26,711 bases of DNA from CAKKQX01 sp046313915 (GTDB taxonomy: Bacteria; Pseudomonadota; Gammaproteobacteria; Burkholderiales; SG8-41), in contig JBKBXX010000035.1 in the NCBI GenBank assembly GCA_046313915.1, positions 1 to 26,711 of the forward strand, written 5' to 3'. Of this stretch, positions 8,443 to 16,881 are shown piece by piece (the stretch's first letter is position 1; each line of letters starts with the position of its first letter). A model generated the notes under the pieces. That model saw only the letters and a list, made by a program, of their open reading frames with translations. It searched no databases and was not told where the DNA came from. The translations under genes were made by a program, and so were the position numbers.

Positions 8443-9210
8443 ATGCGATTCGTCCGTTTCCGCAATGGTGCCCAGACCGCTTTCGGCGTGCTGGAAGGCA
8501 GGCACACCATACGTGTTCACGAAGGGGATATGTTCGCTTCGTCCCGCCCCAGCGGCGCGACGGTGATGTTCGATGATGTCGAACTGCTGCCGCCCTGTTC
8601 CCCTTCCGCGATGATCGCGCTGTGGAACAACTCGAGAATACAGATCGAGACCCGCAAGCGCGCAACGCCGCAGGAGGCGTTGTGGTTCCTGAAACCGCCC
8701 AGCAGCTTTATCACGCACGGCCAGGCCATCCGCTATCCGACGGGGCAGAGCGGGAAGGTGGTGCTCGAAGGCGAACTCGGCATCGTCATCGGCAGGCGTT
8801 GCAAGAACGTGACGGTGGATCAGGCCGGGGATTACATTTTCGGCTACACGGCAATCAACGACGTGACGGCCCAGGATATCGTGCCGCGCGACGAAACCTA
8901 TCCCCAGTACACCCGCGCCAAGGGATTCGACACTTTCGGCGTATTCGGTCCGGCGATCGCCACCGCCGTCGATCCGCTGACGCTCACCATCCGCTCCTAC
9001 GTCAACGGCAAGCAATGTCAGGAGTACCCGGTCACCGATCTGGTGTTCCCGCCGCGGGCGATCGTCGCCGAGATCTCGAGAACCATGACCCTGATGCCGG
9101 GCGACGTGATCGCCTGCGGCACCTCGCTCGGCGTCGAGCCCATCAAACCGGGAGACACGGTGGAAATCCGGATCGACGGCATCGGCTCGCTGGTGAACGC
9201 CGTCGTCTGA
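8443..9210 (+). CDS. fumarylacetoacetate hydrolase (FAH)-family protein
   Basis: The protein has 255 residues, typical for single-domain FAH-family enzymes (FAHD1/YcgM-like acylpyruvases, oxaloacetate decarboxylases or 2-hydroxyhepta-2,4-diene-1,7-dioate isomerases). Visible family features are FLKPPSSFITHG, the metal-binding acidic residues in VLEGELGIVIGR, the downstream Asp in GYTAINDVTAQD, the KGFDTFGVFGP stretch and the CGTSLGVEPIKPGD C-terminus. These bind Mg2+/Mn2+ and cleave C-C bonds of 2-oxo or acylpyruvate-type acids; the exact reaction cannot be told. A near-perfect AAGGAGG precedes ATG 8443, 12 bases after the exporter stop, so it is the last gene of this + strand operon. Confidence 0.9.
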   Translation: MRFVRFRNGAQTAFGVLEGRHTIRVHEGDMFASSRPSGATVMFDDVELLPPCSPSAMIALWNNSRIQIETRKRATPQEALWFLKPPSSFITHGQAIRYPTGQSGKVVLEGELGIVIGRRCKNVTVDQAGDYIFGYTAINDVTAQDIVPRDETYPQYTRAKGFDTFGVFGPAIATAVDPLTLTIRSYVNGKQCQEYPVTDLVFPPRAIVAEISRTMTLMPGDVIACGTSLGVEPIKPGDTVEIRIDGIGSLVNAVV

Positions 9211-9294
9211 CCGCGGCGGAAAACGCGCCACGGTCCGGACGGCCGGGGCAAGCGGCGACGCGGCGGCTCACGGCATGGGTGTCGGTCCGCGACG

Positions 9295-9310
9295 CGGGCT
9301 GTTTCGCCCG
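9295..9310. other. hairpin between convergent genes
   Basis: CGGGC-TGTTTC-GCCCG lies in the 120 bases between the FAH-family gene (+) and the methyltransferase gene (-), which converge. It could help end transcription, but it lacks a T-tract on either strand, so it is only a weak terminator candidate. Confidence 0.2.
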
Positions 9311-9330
9311 GACCCGCCATCGGGCGCGCC

Positions 9331-10104
9331 TCACCCCGTTTTCCCGGCGACGAGCAGCAGCGGATGGTGCTCGAACAGCAGCTTGCCGTTCTCCAGGCGC
9401 AAATTGATGCCCGCGCGCACGCCCGCCTTCGCCAGCGCGGACATGATGGCGCGCAACGGCGCGACGCGCTGCGGCGCATTGACGATTTTCAGCCATTCCC
9501 CGAACTCGCGGTGATTGATCCATTCCGAGACGCTCTGCACCGCAAGCCCCGCGCGCTGCAAATGCGCGTAAAGCTCGCTCCTGCATGGCATGCGGACGTG
9601 TGAGGGATCACGCAGCATTTCCAGCGCATTGTGCAGCGCCGAGTCCTCGGCGTCCTCGGCGGACATCACGTCGACGATGACGACGCGGCCCGAAGGACGC
9701 AGCACGCGTGCCATTTCGGCCAGCGCGCGTTCCGGGCGCGGAAAATGATGCAGCGCCGAACGGGCCACCGCCACATCGAAAGTGCCGTCTGCGAAAGGCA
9801 GCGTCTCCGCTTCGCCCAGAATGCAGCGCACATTGCTCAGGCCGGCTCCGGCGCAGCGGCGCACAGCGCGCGCCAGCATCTCGGGAGTGATGTCGCATGC
9901 CACGACCTCGCCGGCATCGCGGGCCAGCGCCGCCGCCACGATTCCCGGCCCGCATGCCACGTCCAGCGCCCGCGACTGACGCGTGAGGCCCGCCGCCTCG
10001 CGAATGCGGTCAAGCATCCGCTCGTCGTTGAACAGCGCCGCCGTTGCCAGCGTCCCGGCCTGCCGCGAGAACTCGTTTTGTACCAGCGCCTGATGGTCTT
10101 TCAA
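9331..10104 (-). CDS. class I SAM-dependent methyltransferase (UbiE/Methyltransf_11-like)
   Basis: The protein has 257 residues. SAM-binding motif I is DVACGPGIVAAAL (about 49-61), followed by an acidic motif II (VVACDITPEML), LPFADGTFDVAVARSALHHF and VLRPSGRVVIVDV. This matches small-molecule methyltransferases of the UbiE-like group, but the substrate is unknown and it should not be called UbiE. The start is TTG 10104, overlapping the stop of the broken DUF488 gene (TTGA), with an AGAG upstream. It is the last gene of the - strand unit that begins with the M15 peptidase. Disruption of the preceding gene could weaken its translational coupling. Confidence 0.88.
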   Translation of the reverse strand: MKDHQALVQNEFSRQAGTLATAALFNDERMLDRIREAAGLTRQSRALDVACGPGIVAAALARDAGEVVACDITPEMLARAVRRCAGAGLSNVRCILGEAETLPFADGTFDVAVARSALHHFPRPERALAEMARVLRPSGRVVIVDVMSAEDAEDSALHNALEMLRDPSHVRMPCRSELYAHLQRAGLAVQSVSEWINHREFGEWLKIVNAPQRVAPLRAIMSALAKAGVRAGINLRLENGKLLFEHHPLLLVAGKTG

Positions 10105-10692
10105 AATGCTCTGCCGTCTGTCCGCAGGTCCAGTCCAAGCTGCTCGTGCCCGTCATAAAGCAGCTTGCCGGATACTGTCCTCACCATCGGATTGAGATGG
10201 TGCTCCTGCCGCTTTCTGGAATCGATCAGGTGCAATACCGTCACCCCGCGCGCGACCAGGCTGTCGGCAATGAAATGGCGGTGGCAACGCCACGGCAGCC
10301 GCTCCGCGCACATGATCGCGATCCGGCTGGTAACGGCCTGGCCGGCGAGCTCCGCCAGCGCCCGCTGGAATTCGTCGGTCATCATATGGTCGGCATAGGC
10401 GCGAAAGCTGTCGTTACGCAACGCGATGTGAGGAGAGTGCTACTGTGGCCTGCGCCGGCCACCCATGCATGGCTTTGCCCTGCCAGGTATAGTGGATGCC
10501 CGCCGCGGCAAGCGCCGGCTCGAGCGCTGGCCGGGCAAACTGCGGATGACGGTGCGACACCGGATAAGCACGCACATCGACCAGGCACTCGATGGCCGCT
10601 TCCTGCAGCAGCCCGATGAAGTCCTCGATGCTGCGGTCACCATGGCCTATGCTATGAACTGTCACCGCGCTCGCCTCTTCTGGCCGGCTCAT
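10101..10692 (-). pseudogene. DUF488-family protein, frameshifted and interrupted by a stop
   Basis: The N-terminal half (from ATG 10692) reads HSIGHGDRSIEDF, CLVDVRAYPVSHRHPQF and GIHYTWQGKA, typical of DUF488. The family's next motif, (L/M)GGRRRPQ, is present but in another frame, and the C-terminal half (LRNDSFRAYADHM, IMCAERLPWRCHRHFIADSLVARG) follows in that same frame. Removing four bases at 10467-10470, one unit of a CATGCATG tandem duplication, restores the frame exactly. A TAG at 10442-10440 then still interrupts the gene. Unrepaired, the N-terminal frame ends at 10414 after 92 residues. DUF488 function is not established. GTG about 27 bases after the ATG is an alternative start. A sequencing or assembly error could explain one lesion. 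Confidence 0.85.
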
Positions 10693-10723
10693 GTCACACA
10701 ACATATTGATTATAAATGATATT

Positions 10724-11455
10724 TTATACAGCGAAAGCAACCGGCATGCCGATTTCGAGGCCCAAGCCGCGCGCCGCGCTCGCACCATTGGCAGCGATTT
10801 CGAGCAAACCGATGCTGTTTTCATACCAGAACGCTGCGCCTGCCAGCGCCTCCGAAAACACTCGCGCATGAGCAATGCGGCGGCCGCCGATCGCAAGGCG
10901 CGCATCGCGCGAAACGCCGCGCGCGCGCAATCCCGTGAAGGCATTGCCGTAGTGGTCGATATAAACGATCTCGGCGAGATCGCCGGCGCCGAATTCGATA
11001 GCGAGCCGCGCTGTGCGCTGCCGCCCTTCCGCGCGCCATCGCCCGCTGGCGATGGCGGCAGCCACTGGCGCGAACAAGTCGCGGCCATGAAACGAGGCGG
11101 AAAGCTGCTCCGGTATCCAGGTCACGGGAAAGATTTCCGCGCTTCGCGCCCGCGCGGCGACGACCGACAACAGGCCGTTGTCCGGACCGACAAACCAGCG
11201 ATCGTCGGCGCGCAGCATCACCGGCGCCCGCGCTCCGCCCACCCCCGGATCGATGACCGCCAGCGTTACGCTTTCCGCAGGCAACTCGGCCGCCAGCGCG
11301 GCCAGCAAATGCGCGCCGGCCCTGACGTTGAACGGATCGGCTTCGTGCAGCAAATCGATGACCGGCGCATCCGGTGCATGTCGATACAGCACCGATTTGA
11401 GCTGGCCGACATAAATATCCGCCGCGCCGAAATCGGTGAACAGGTAAATCGGCAT
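10724..11455 (-). CDS. SAM hydroxide adenosyltransferase (DUF62 family)
   Basis: The protein has 243 residues. Diagnostic motifs are FTDFGAADIYVGQLK at the N-terminus, VIDPGVGG, FVGPDNGLLS, and FHGRDLFAPVAA in the middle, followed by the C-terminal beta-barrel part with IDHYGNAFTG. The family (related to fluorinase/chlorinase) hydrolyses S-adenosylmethionine to adenosine and methionine; no halogenase-specific feature is evident. It is cytoplasmic. ATG 11455 lies 3 bases after the M15 peptidase stop, and the gene precedes the broken DUF488 gene by 31 AT-rich bases. A SAM hydrolase and a SAM methyltransferase in one transcript may be coincidental or may reflect SAM-pool control (inference). Confidence 0.92.
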   Translation of the reverse strand: MPIYLFTDFGAADIYVGQLKSVLYRHAPDAPVIDLLHEADPFNVRAGAHLLAALAAELPAESVTLAVIDPGVGGARAPVMLRADDRWFVGPDNGLLSVVAARARSAEIFPVTWIPEQLSASFHGRDLFAPVAAAIASGRWRAEGRQRTARLAIEFGAGDLAEIVYIDHYGNAFTGLRARGVSRDARLAIGGRRIAHARVFSEALAGAAFWYENSIGLLEIAANGASAARGLGLEIGMPVAFAV

Positions 11456-11458
11456 TGC

Positions 11459-12160
11459 CTACGCCATCGTCCGTTCCGGAAAATCCGGGGCATCGATGTT
11501 GGTCACGTATTGCCGGTAGAGCTCGGCAATGCGCGCGAGCACGAGATCCTTGGCGAGCATGCTGCTGGCACGTACCGCTTCCTCGAACACCTCGGGCGTG
11601 AGCAGTTGCAGCGCGACCGTGGCAACCGGCGCATAGCTCAGATGCCAGGGCTCGGGATGAAATCCGCCGCGATAGGCGCGATAAGGCCGGTAGAAGCCGA
11701 AACGCGCCATGTTCTCGTCGAGCCATTGATGCAGCCGGTGGAATACGCCGCCGGGCGCCGTTTCCTGCGGCAGCAGTAACACCCGGTAATTCTCCGGCAT
11801 CGCCGCACGGTCGATGACATCGATGTCGGTGCCCCAGTGATGGCGGCTGCCGCCGGGAACCGCGCTCCAGCAGATGATGGCATCGATCAGTTCAGCCTCG
11901 CTCATGCCGGCGTGGTCCAGGACCTTGCCGTGGGCATCGTAGAGCGGGCGCTCACCGAGAAATTTCCTGTCCCAAATCCGTTGTTGCGAAGTAAAGTCGC
12001 GGAAGGAACTCACGATCCCGATGTCGATGCCGTCGCGCACCGCGGCCTCCTTCATGGCGAGGAACGGCTCCAAGGTGTCGCGTTGCAGGGCGGCGCCCAG
12101 ATCGTCGCGCTGCACGACGTGGGTGCAGGCACGGCCGGTGAGTTCCAGTTCGTTCAGCAT
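11459..12160 (-). CDS. M15-family zinc peptidase (VanY/DacB-like D-Ala-D-Ala carboxypeptidase)
   Basis: The protein has 233 residues from ATG 12160. The M15 signature is present: SSFRDFTSQQRIW, the first zinc ligands in SRHHWGTDIDVID (His and Asp), and the catalytic Glu and third zinc ligand His in EPWHLSY. M15 enzymes trim D-Ala from peptidoglycan stem peptides or cross-links. No clear signal peptide is seen, so the site of action is uncertain. The upstream ATG 12193 was rejected because it falls in the ribosomal-operon terminator and would place the start before the promoter. A TACAAT -10-like box lies 6 bases before the ATG with no Shine-Dalgarno, so the transcript is probably leaderless (inference). 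It heads the - strand unit of four genes. Confidence 0.88.
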   Translation of the reverse strand: MLNELELTGRACTHVVQRDDLGAALQRDTLEPFLAMKEAAVRDGIDIGIVSSFRDFTSQQRIWDRKFLGERPLYDAHGKVLDHAGMSEAELIDAIICWSAVPGGSRHHWGTDIDVIDRAAMPENYRVLLLPQETAPGGVFHRLHQWLDENMARFGFYRPYRAYRGGFHPEPWHLSYAPVATVALQLLTPEVFEEAVRASSMLAKDLVLARIAELYRQYVTNIDAPDFPERTMA

Positions 12161-12166
12161 CGGGAA

Positions 12167-12195
12167 ATTGTAAACCCTGGACCGAGAAAACAAAA
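12167..12195 (-). promoter_or_regulatory. candidate sigma70 promoter for the M15 peptidase unit
   Basis: On the - strand, TACAAT (12172-12167) is a good -10 box with a weak TTTTGT -35 (12195-12190) at 17 bases. Initiation 7 bases downstream would fall on the A of the M15 ATG. The box sits immediately after the rplQ terminator, overlapping its T-rich part, as expected for a new transcription unit. Confidence 0.45.
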
Positions 12196-12217
12196 AAGCC
12201 GGCGCAATGCCGGCTTT
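12187..12217 (-). terminator. Rho-independent terminator of the ribosomal alpha operon
   Basis: On the - strand, AAAGCCGGC-ATTGC-GCCGGCTTT forms a 9-bp stem with a 5-base loop, followed by a T-rich run (TTTTGTTTTC). It begins 22 bases after the rplQ stop and closes the long ribosomal transcript. Confidence 0.88.
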
Positions 12218-12238
12218 CCCCGCAAGAAGCCTGCCGTC

Positions 12239-12676
12239 TCAGGCAGCGGCAGCGGATGCCCGTTCGTCCTTCTTCGCGCCTTTTGCAGCTTTCCTGTCTG
12301 CGCCTTGTTCCCCGCCTTCGGGACGATCCAGCATCTCGACCAGCGCCATCGCGGCATTATCGCCTTTGCGAAAGCCGAACTTGAGAATGCGCAAATAGCC
12401 GCCGTTGCGCTTACTGTAGCGCGGCCCGATCTCGTTGAACAGCTTGACCACCATGTCACGATCACGCAGGCGACTGAACGCCAAGCGGCGGTTGGCGAGT
12501 GTGGGTTTTTTCCCGAGCGTGATGATCGGCTCGACGACGCGCCGCAATTCCTTCGCTTTGGGCAACGTGGTCTTGATGACTTCATGCTTGAGCAGGGAAT
12601 TGGTCATGTTGCGCAGCATCGCCAGGCGGTGGCTGCTGGTACGATTGAGTTTCCTTAATCCGTGACGGTGACGCAT
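12239..12676 (-). CDS. rplQ: 50S ribosomal protein L17
   Basis: The protein has 145 residues. The N-terminus MRHRHGLRKLNRTSSHR and the LRILKFGFRKGDNAAMALVEM region are diagnostic for bL17, which lies near the peptide exit tunnel. The last 20-odd residues (after MLDRPEGGEQG) are a Lys/Ala-rich tail longer than in E. coli (127 residues). It is the last gene of the alpha operon, 13 bases after rpoA and just before the terminator. Confidence 0.98.
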   Translation of the reverse strand: MRHRHGLRKLNRTSSHRLAMLRNMTNSLLKHEVIKTTLPKAKELRRVVEPIITLGKKPTLANRRLAFSRLRDRDMVVKLFNEIGPRYSKRNGGYLRILKFGFRKGDNAAMALVEMLDRPEGGEQGADRKAAKGAKKDERASAAAA

Positions 12677-12689
12677 GTTTCGTTCCTTT

Positions 12690-13670
12690 TCAGACCTTCT
12701 CGAGACCTGCGGGCGGCCAGTTCTCCAGCCTCATGCCGAGCGTAAGACCACGCGAAGCGAGCACTTCCTTGATTTCGTTGAGCGACTTGCGGCCGAGATT
12801 CGGCGTTTTCAGCAGCTCGGTCTCGGTGCGTTGGATGAGATCGCCGATGTAATAGATGTTCTCGGCCTTGAGGCAGTTTGCCGAGCGCACGGTAAGCTCG
12901 AGGTCATCGACCGGACGCAGCAGAATCGGGTCGATCTGGGCTGCCTTCTTCTCTTCGATCTGCGCCGGCATGCCCTTGAGATCGGCAAACACCGAAAGCT
13001 GTTCGACCAGCACGCGCGCGGCGTAGCGCACGGCTTCCTCGGGCTCGATCGCGCCATTGGTTTCGATGTCCATGATCAGCTTGTCGAGATCGGTACGCTG
13101 TTCGACGCGCGCGGACTCGACCGAATAGCTGACCCGGCGCACCGGGCTGAATGATGCATCAAGCATGATGCTGCCGACGGCACGGGTTTCCTCGCTGCTT
13201 GCCTTGCGGCTGGTGGCGGCGATATAGCCGCGGCCCTGCTCCACCTTGATCTGCATGTCGAGTTTGCCGCCCGCAGCAAGGTGTGCGATCACGTGCTCGG
13301 GATTGACGATCTCGACATCGTGCATCTGTTCGATATCGCCCGCGGTCACCACGCCTTCGCCCGATTTCTTGAGCACAAGCGTTGCCTCTTCGCGGTTATG
13401 GAGCTTCAGCACGATACCCTTGAGATTGAGCAGAATATCGACCACGTCTTCCTGTACGCCGTCGATGGTCGAGTATTCGTGCAATACGCCGGCGATCTTG
13501 ACTTCGGTCGCAGCATAGCCAGGCATCGACGACAGCAGAGTGCGACGCAGCGCGTTACCCAGCGTGTGGCCATAGCCGCGCTCGAACGGCTCCATGGTGA
13601 GCTTGGCGTGATACGGCGCGATGTTCTGCACATCGATGATACGAGGCTTAAGGAACACACTGCTTTGCAT
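12690..13670 (-). CDS. rpoA: DNA-directed RNA polymerase subunit alpha
   Basis: The protein has 326 residues against 329 in E. coli. The N-terminal assembly domain includes EPFERGYGHTLGNALRRTLLSSMPG. After a linker, the C-terminal domain carries the DNA- and activator-contacting residues in VRSANCLKAENI (R262, N265 and C266, matching E. coli R265, N268 and C269) and the GRKSLNEIK helix (G293, K295). It scaffolds polymerase assembly and contacts UP elements and activators. It sits between rpsD (21 bases) and rplQ (13 bases), the standard alpha operon order. Confidence 0.99.
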   Translation of the reverse strand: MQSSVFLKPRIIDVQNIAPYHAKLTMEPFERGYGHTLGNALRRTLLSSMPGYAATEVKIAGVLHEYSTIDGVQEDVVDILLNLKGIVLKLHNREEATLVLKKSGEGVVTAGDIEQMHDVEIVNPEHVIAHLAAGGKLDMQIKVEQGRGYIAATSRKASSEETRAVGSIMLDASFSPVRRVSYSVESARVEQRTDLDKLIMDIETNGAIEPEEAVRYAARVLVEQLSVFADLKGMPAQIEEKKAAQIDPILLRPVDDLELTVRSANCLKAENIYYIGDLIQRTETELLKTPNLGRKSLNEIKEVLASRGLTLGMRLENWPPAGLEKV

Positions 13671-13691
13671 GGCTCAAAACCCTCTTGGAAA

Positions 13692-14318
13692 TTACTTCGA
13701 GTAAAGCTCGACCACGAGTGATTCGTTGATCGTTGACGGCAGCTCGGAGCGCTGCGGACGTGCCTTGAAGGTGCCCTTGAGCGCCTTGGCATCGACCTCC
13801 AGCCATTCGGCATGGCCGCGCGACTCCGCCGCCTCGGCAGCGCCCTTGATGCGCAGCTGATCCTTGGCTGCCTGGGCAACTTCGATCACATCGCCCGGGC
13901 TGCACTGGAACGACGGAATGTTGACCCGCCTGCCGTTTACCAGAACGCCGTTATGGCGCACGATCTGGCGCGCTTCGGTGCGCGAAGCGCCGAAACCCAT
14001 GCGATAGACCACGCTGTCCAGCCGGCTTTCGAGTATCTGCAGCAGCGCCTCACCGGTAACACCCCGGCTGCGCGAAGCCTCCTTGTAGTTCTTGCGGAAC
14101 TGGCGTTCGAGCAGGCCATAGATGCGGCGCACCTTCTGTTTTTCGCGCAGCTGCACGCCATAACCCGAGAGACGCGTGTTTTTCTGCCCGTGCTGGCCAG
14201 GCGGATAATTACGCCGCTCGATGGCACACTTGTCGGTGAAACACTTCTCGCCCTTGAGAAACAGCTTCTCGCCCTCACGGCGGCACTGGCGACATTTTGC
14301 GTCGAGATTCCTTGCCAC
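13692..14318 (-). CDS. rpsD: 30S ribosomal protein S4
   Basis: The protein has 208 residues. C9, C12, C26 and C31 (CRQC and CFTDKC) form the four-cysteine zinc-binding form of uS4; many relatives have lost these cysteines. The S4 RNA-binding domain follows (LESRLDSVVYRMGF, VNGRRVNIPS). S4 is a primary 16S rRNA binder and in E. coli is the repressor of the alpha operon. The start is GTG 14318, with AGGAG 8 bases upstream. It lies 12 bases after rpsK. Confidence 0.98.
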   Translation of the reverse strand: MARNLDAKCRQCRREGEKLFLKGEKCFTDKCAIERRNYPPGQHGQKNTRLSGYGVQLREKQKVRRIYGLLERQFRKNYKEASRSRGVTGEALLQILESRLDSVVYRMGFGASRTEARQIVRHNGVLVNGRRVNIPSFQCSPGDVIEVAQAAKDQLRIKGAAEAAESRGHAEWLEVDAKALKGTFKARPQRSELPSTINESLVVELYSK

Positions 14319-14330
14319 GTTGCGACTCCT

Positions 14331-14720
14331 TTAAATCCGGCGCTTTTTCGGGGGACGGCAGCCGTTATGCGGTACCGGCGTCACATCCGAAATGCTGGTG
14401 ATCTTGAAACCCACGGCATTGAGCGCTCTCACCGCGGACTCGCGGCCCGGCCCCGGCCCCTTGATGCGCACTTCGATGTTCTTCACACCGCATTCCTGGG
14501 CGAGCTTGCCAGCGCGCTCGGAAGCGACCTGCGCCGCAAACGGCGTCGACTTGCGCGAGCCCTTGAAGCCGTTGCTGCCGCAGGTGGCCCATGCCAGCGC
14601 ATTGCCCTGACGGTCGGTAATGGTCACGATGGTGTTGTTGAAGGACGCATGAATGTGGGCGATGCCTTCCGCCACGTTCTTCTTGACCTTTTTGCGCACC
14701 CGGGTGCTAGCTTTTGCCAT
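14331..14720 (-). CDS. rpsK: 30S ribosomal protein S11
   Basis: The protein has 129 residues, the usual length. HIHASFNNTIVTITD, FKGSRKSTPFAAQ and the C-terminal PHNGCRPPKKRR are diagnostic; the PHNG site is where iso-aspartate forms in E. coli S11. It sits in the 30S platform next to the E site. It is located 25 bases after rpsM and 12 before rpsD. Confidence 0.98.
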   Translation of the reverse strand: MAKASTRVRKKVKKNVAEGIAHIHASFNNTIVTITDRQGNALAWATCGSNGFKGSRKSTPFAAQVASERAGKLAQECGVKNIEVRIKGPGPGRESAVRALNAVGFKITSISDVTPVPHNGCRPPKKRRI

Positions 14721-14745
14721 ATCGCTTTACCTTTGCACTCAATCT

Positions 14746-15123
14746 TTAAACCGTAGCCGCTTTTTGCAGCTTGACCGCCGCCTTGCGCGGACCCTTGCGC
14801 GTGCGCGCATTGGTGCGCGTGCGCTGCCCGCGAACCGGCAGTCCGGCACGATGCCGTTTGCCGCGCCAGGTGCCGAGGTCCATCAGGCGTTTGATGTTCA
14901 TCGACACTTCGCGCCGCAGATCGCCCTCGATGGTGAAACGGCCCACCTGCTCGCGCAGCTTGTCCATCTCTGTATCTGACAAGTCCTTGATTTTCTTCGA
15001 AAATTCAATTCCGGCTGCGGTGCAGATCGCGCGCGCGCGGCTGCGGCCAATGCCATAAATCGCGGTCAGCGCGATTTCTGCATGCTGATGATTCGGAATG
15101 TTGACGCCGCCAATCCGGGCCAT
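14746..15123 (-). CDS. rpsM: 30S ribosomal protein S13
   Basis: The protein has 125 residues. MARIGGVNIPNHQHAEIALT, the helix-hairpin-helix (YGIGRSRARAIC) and the basic C-terminal tail (RGQRTRTNARTRKGPRK) that reaches the P-site tRNA are all present. It is the first gene after the internal alpha-operon promoter, with TAAGGA 8 bases before the ATG. In E. coli S4 represses translation at this gene's start; the leader here is only about 32 bases, so that mechanism may not apply unchanged. Confidence 0.98.
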   Translation of the reverse strand: MARIGGVNIPNHQHAEIALTAIYGIGRSRARAICTAAGIEFSKKIKDLSDTEMDKLREQVGRFTIEGDLRREVSMNIKRLMDLGTWRGKRHRAGLPVRGQRTRTNARTRKGPRKAAVKLQKAATV

Positions 15124-15161
15124 GTCGTTATTTCCTTAACCCAAAAAATGGAAAACCGGTA

Positions 15162-15190
15162 ATTGTAACGTTTAACCGGCCAGTTTTCAA
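15162..15190 (-). promoter_or_regulatory. sigma70 promoter of the alpha operon (rpsM)
   Basis: On the - strand, TTGAAA (15190-15185), a 17-base spacer and TACAAT (15167-15162) form a near-consensus promoter. The expected start is near 15155, leaving a leader of about 32 bases before rpsM. CCGG arms (CCGGT and ACCGG) flank the -10 region. The element fills the 81-base gap between rpmJ and rpsM, the only sizeable gap in this half of the cluster. Confidence 0.8.
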
Positions 15191-15204
15191 TGCGAAACCG
15201 CCAC

Positions 15205-15318
15205 TCAGCCCTGACGCTGCTTGTGGCGGGGATCCTTGCAAATCACCCGCACCACGCCCTTGCGCTTGATCACCTTGCAATTGCGGCAGATCCTTTTCAC
15301 CGATGCCAGCACTTTCAT
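15205..15318 (-). CDS. rpmJ: 50S ribosomal protein L36 (zinc-binding form)
   Basis: The protein has 37 residues: MKVLASVKRICRNCKVIKRK at the start and ICKDPRHKQRQG at the end. C11, C14, C27 and H32 are the zinc ligands of the C+ type bL36. GAGCG precedes ATG 15318. The location, 20 bases after infA and before rpsM, is the conserved one. L36 stabilises 23S rRNA near the peptidyl-transferase region. Confidence 0.97.
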   Translation of the reverse strand: MKVLASVKRICRNCKVIKRKGVVRVICKDPRHKQRQG

Positions 15319-15338
15319 GTTGCGCTCCTTCTAAGCTC

Positions 15339-15557
15339 TTACTTGGCCCGGAACACGATGCGTCCGCGGGTCAGGTCATACGGCGTGAGTTCCACCGTCA
15401 CCTTGTCGCCCGGCAGGATGCGGATATAGTGCATGCGCATCTTGCCCGAAATATGTCCGAGTACAACGTGGCCATTTTCCAGTTTTACCCGGAATGTCGC
15501 GTTGGGCAGGTTCTCCAGCACCTCGCCCTGCATTTGTAGCGTTTCTTCTTTTGCCAT
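15339..15557 (-). CDS. infA: translation initiation factor IF-1
   Basis: The protein has 72 residues: a single OB-fold (S1-like) with LPNATFRVKLENGH, HISGKMRMHYIRILPGD and KVTVELTPYDLTRGRI. It binds the 30S A site during initiation. ATG 15557 abuts the secY stop directly (TAAATG), so translation is likely coupled. Its presence between secY and rpmJ is typical of Betaproteobacteria. Confidence 0.98.
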   Translation of the reverse strand: MAKEETLQMQGEVLENLPNATFRVKLENGHVVLGHISGKMRMHYIRILPGDKVTVELTPYDLTRGRIVFRAK

Positions 15558-16880
<1,323 letters not shown>

Positions 16881-16881
16881 G

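Noticed and set aside
10414..10480. Programmed frameshifting in the DUF488 gene
   Set aside because: There is no slippery heptamer at the switch point, the shift needs +1 (or a 4-base skip), and a TAG still blocks the second frame; mutation or error is the simpler reading.
12161..12193. Longer N-terminus for the M15 peptidase starting at ATG 12193
   Set aside because: The extra 11 codons run through the rplQ terminator and the -10 box; the M15 fold is complete from 12160.
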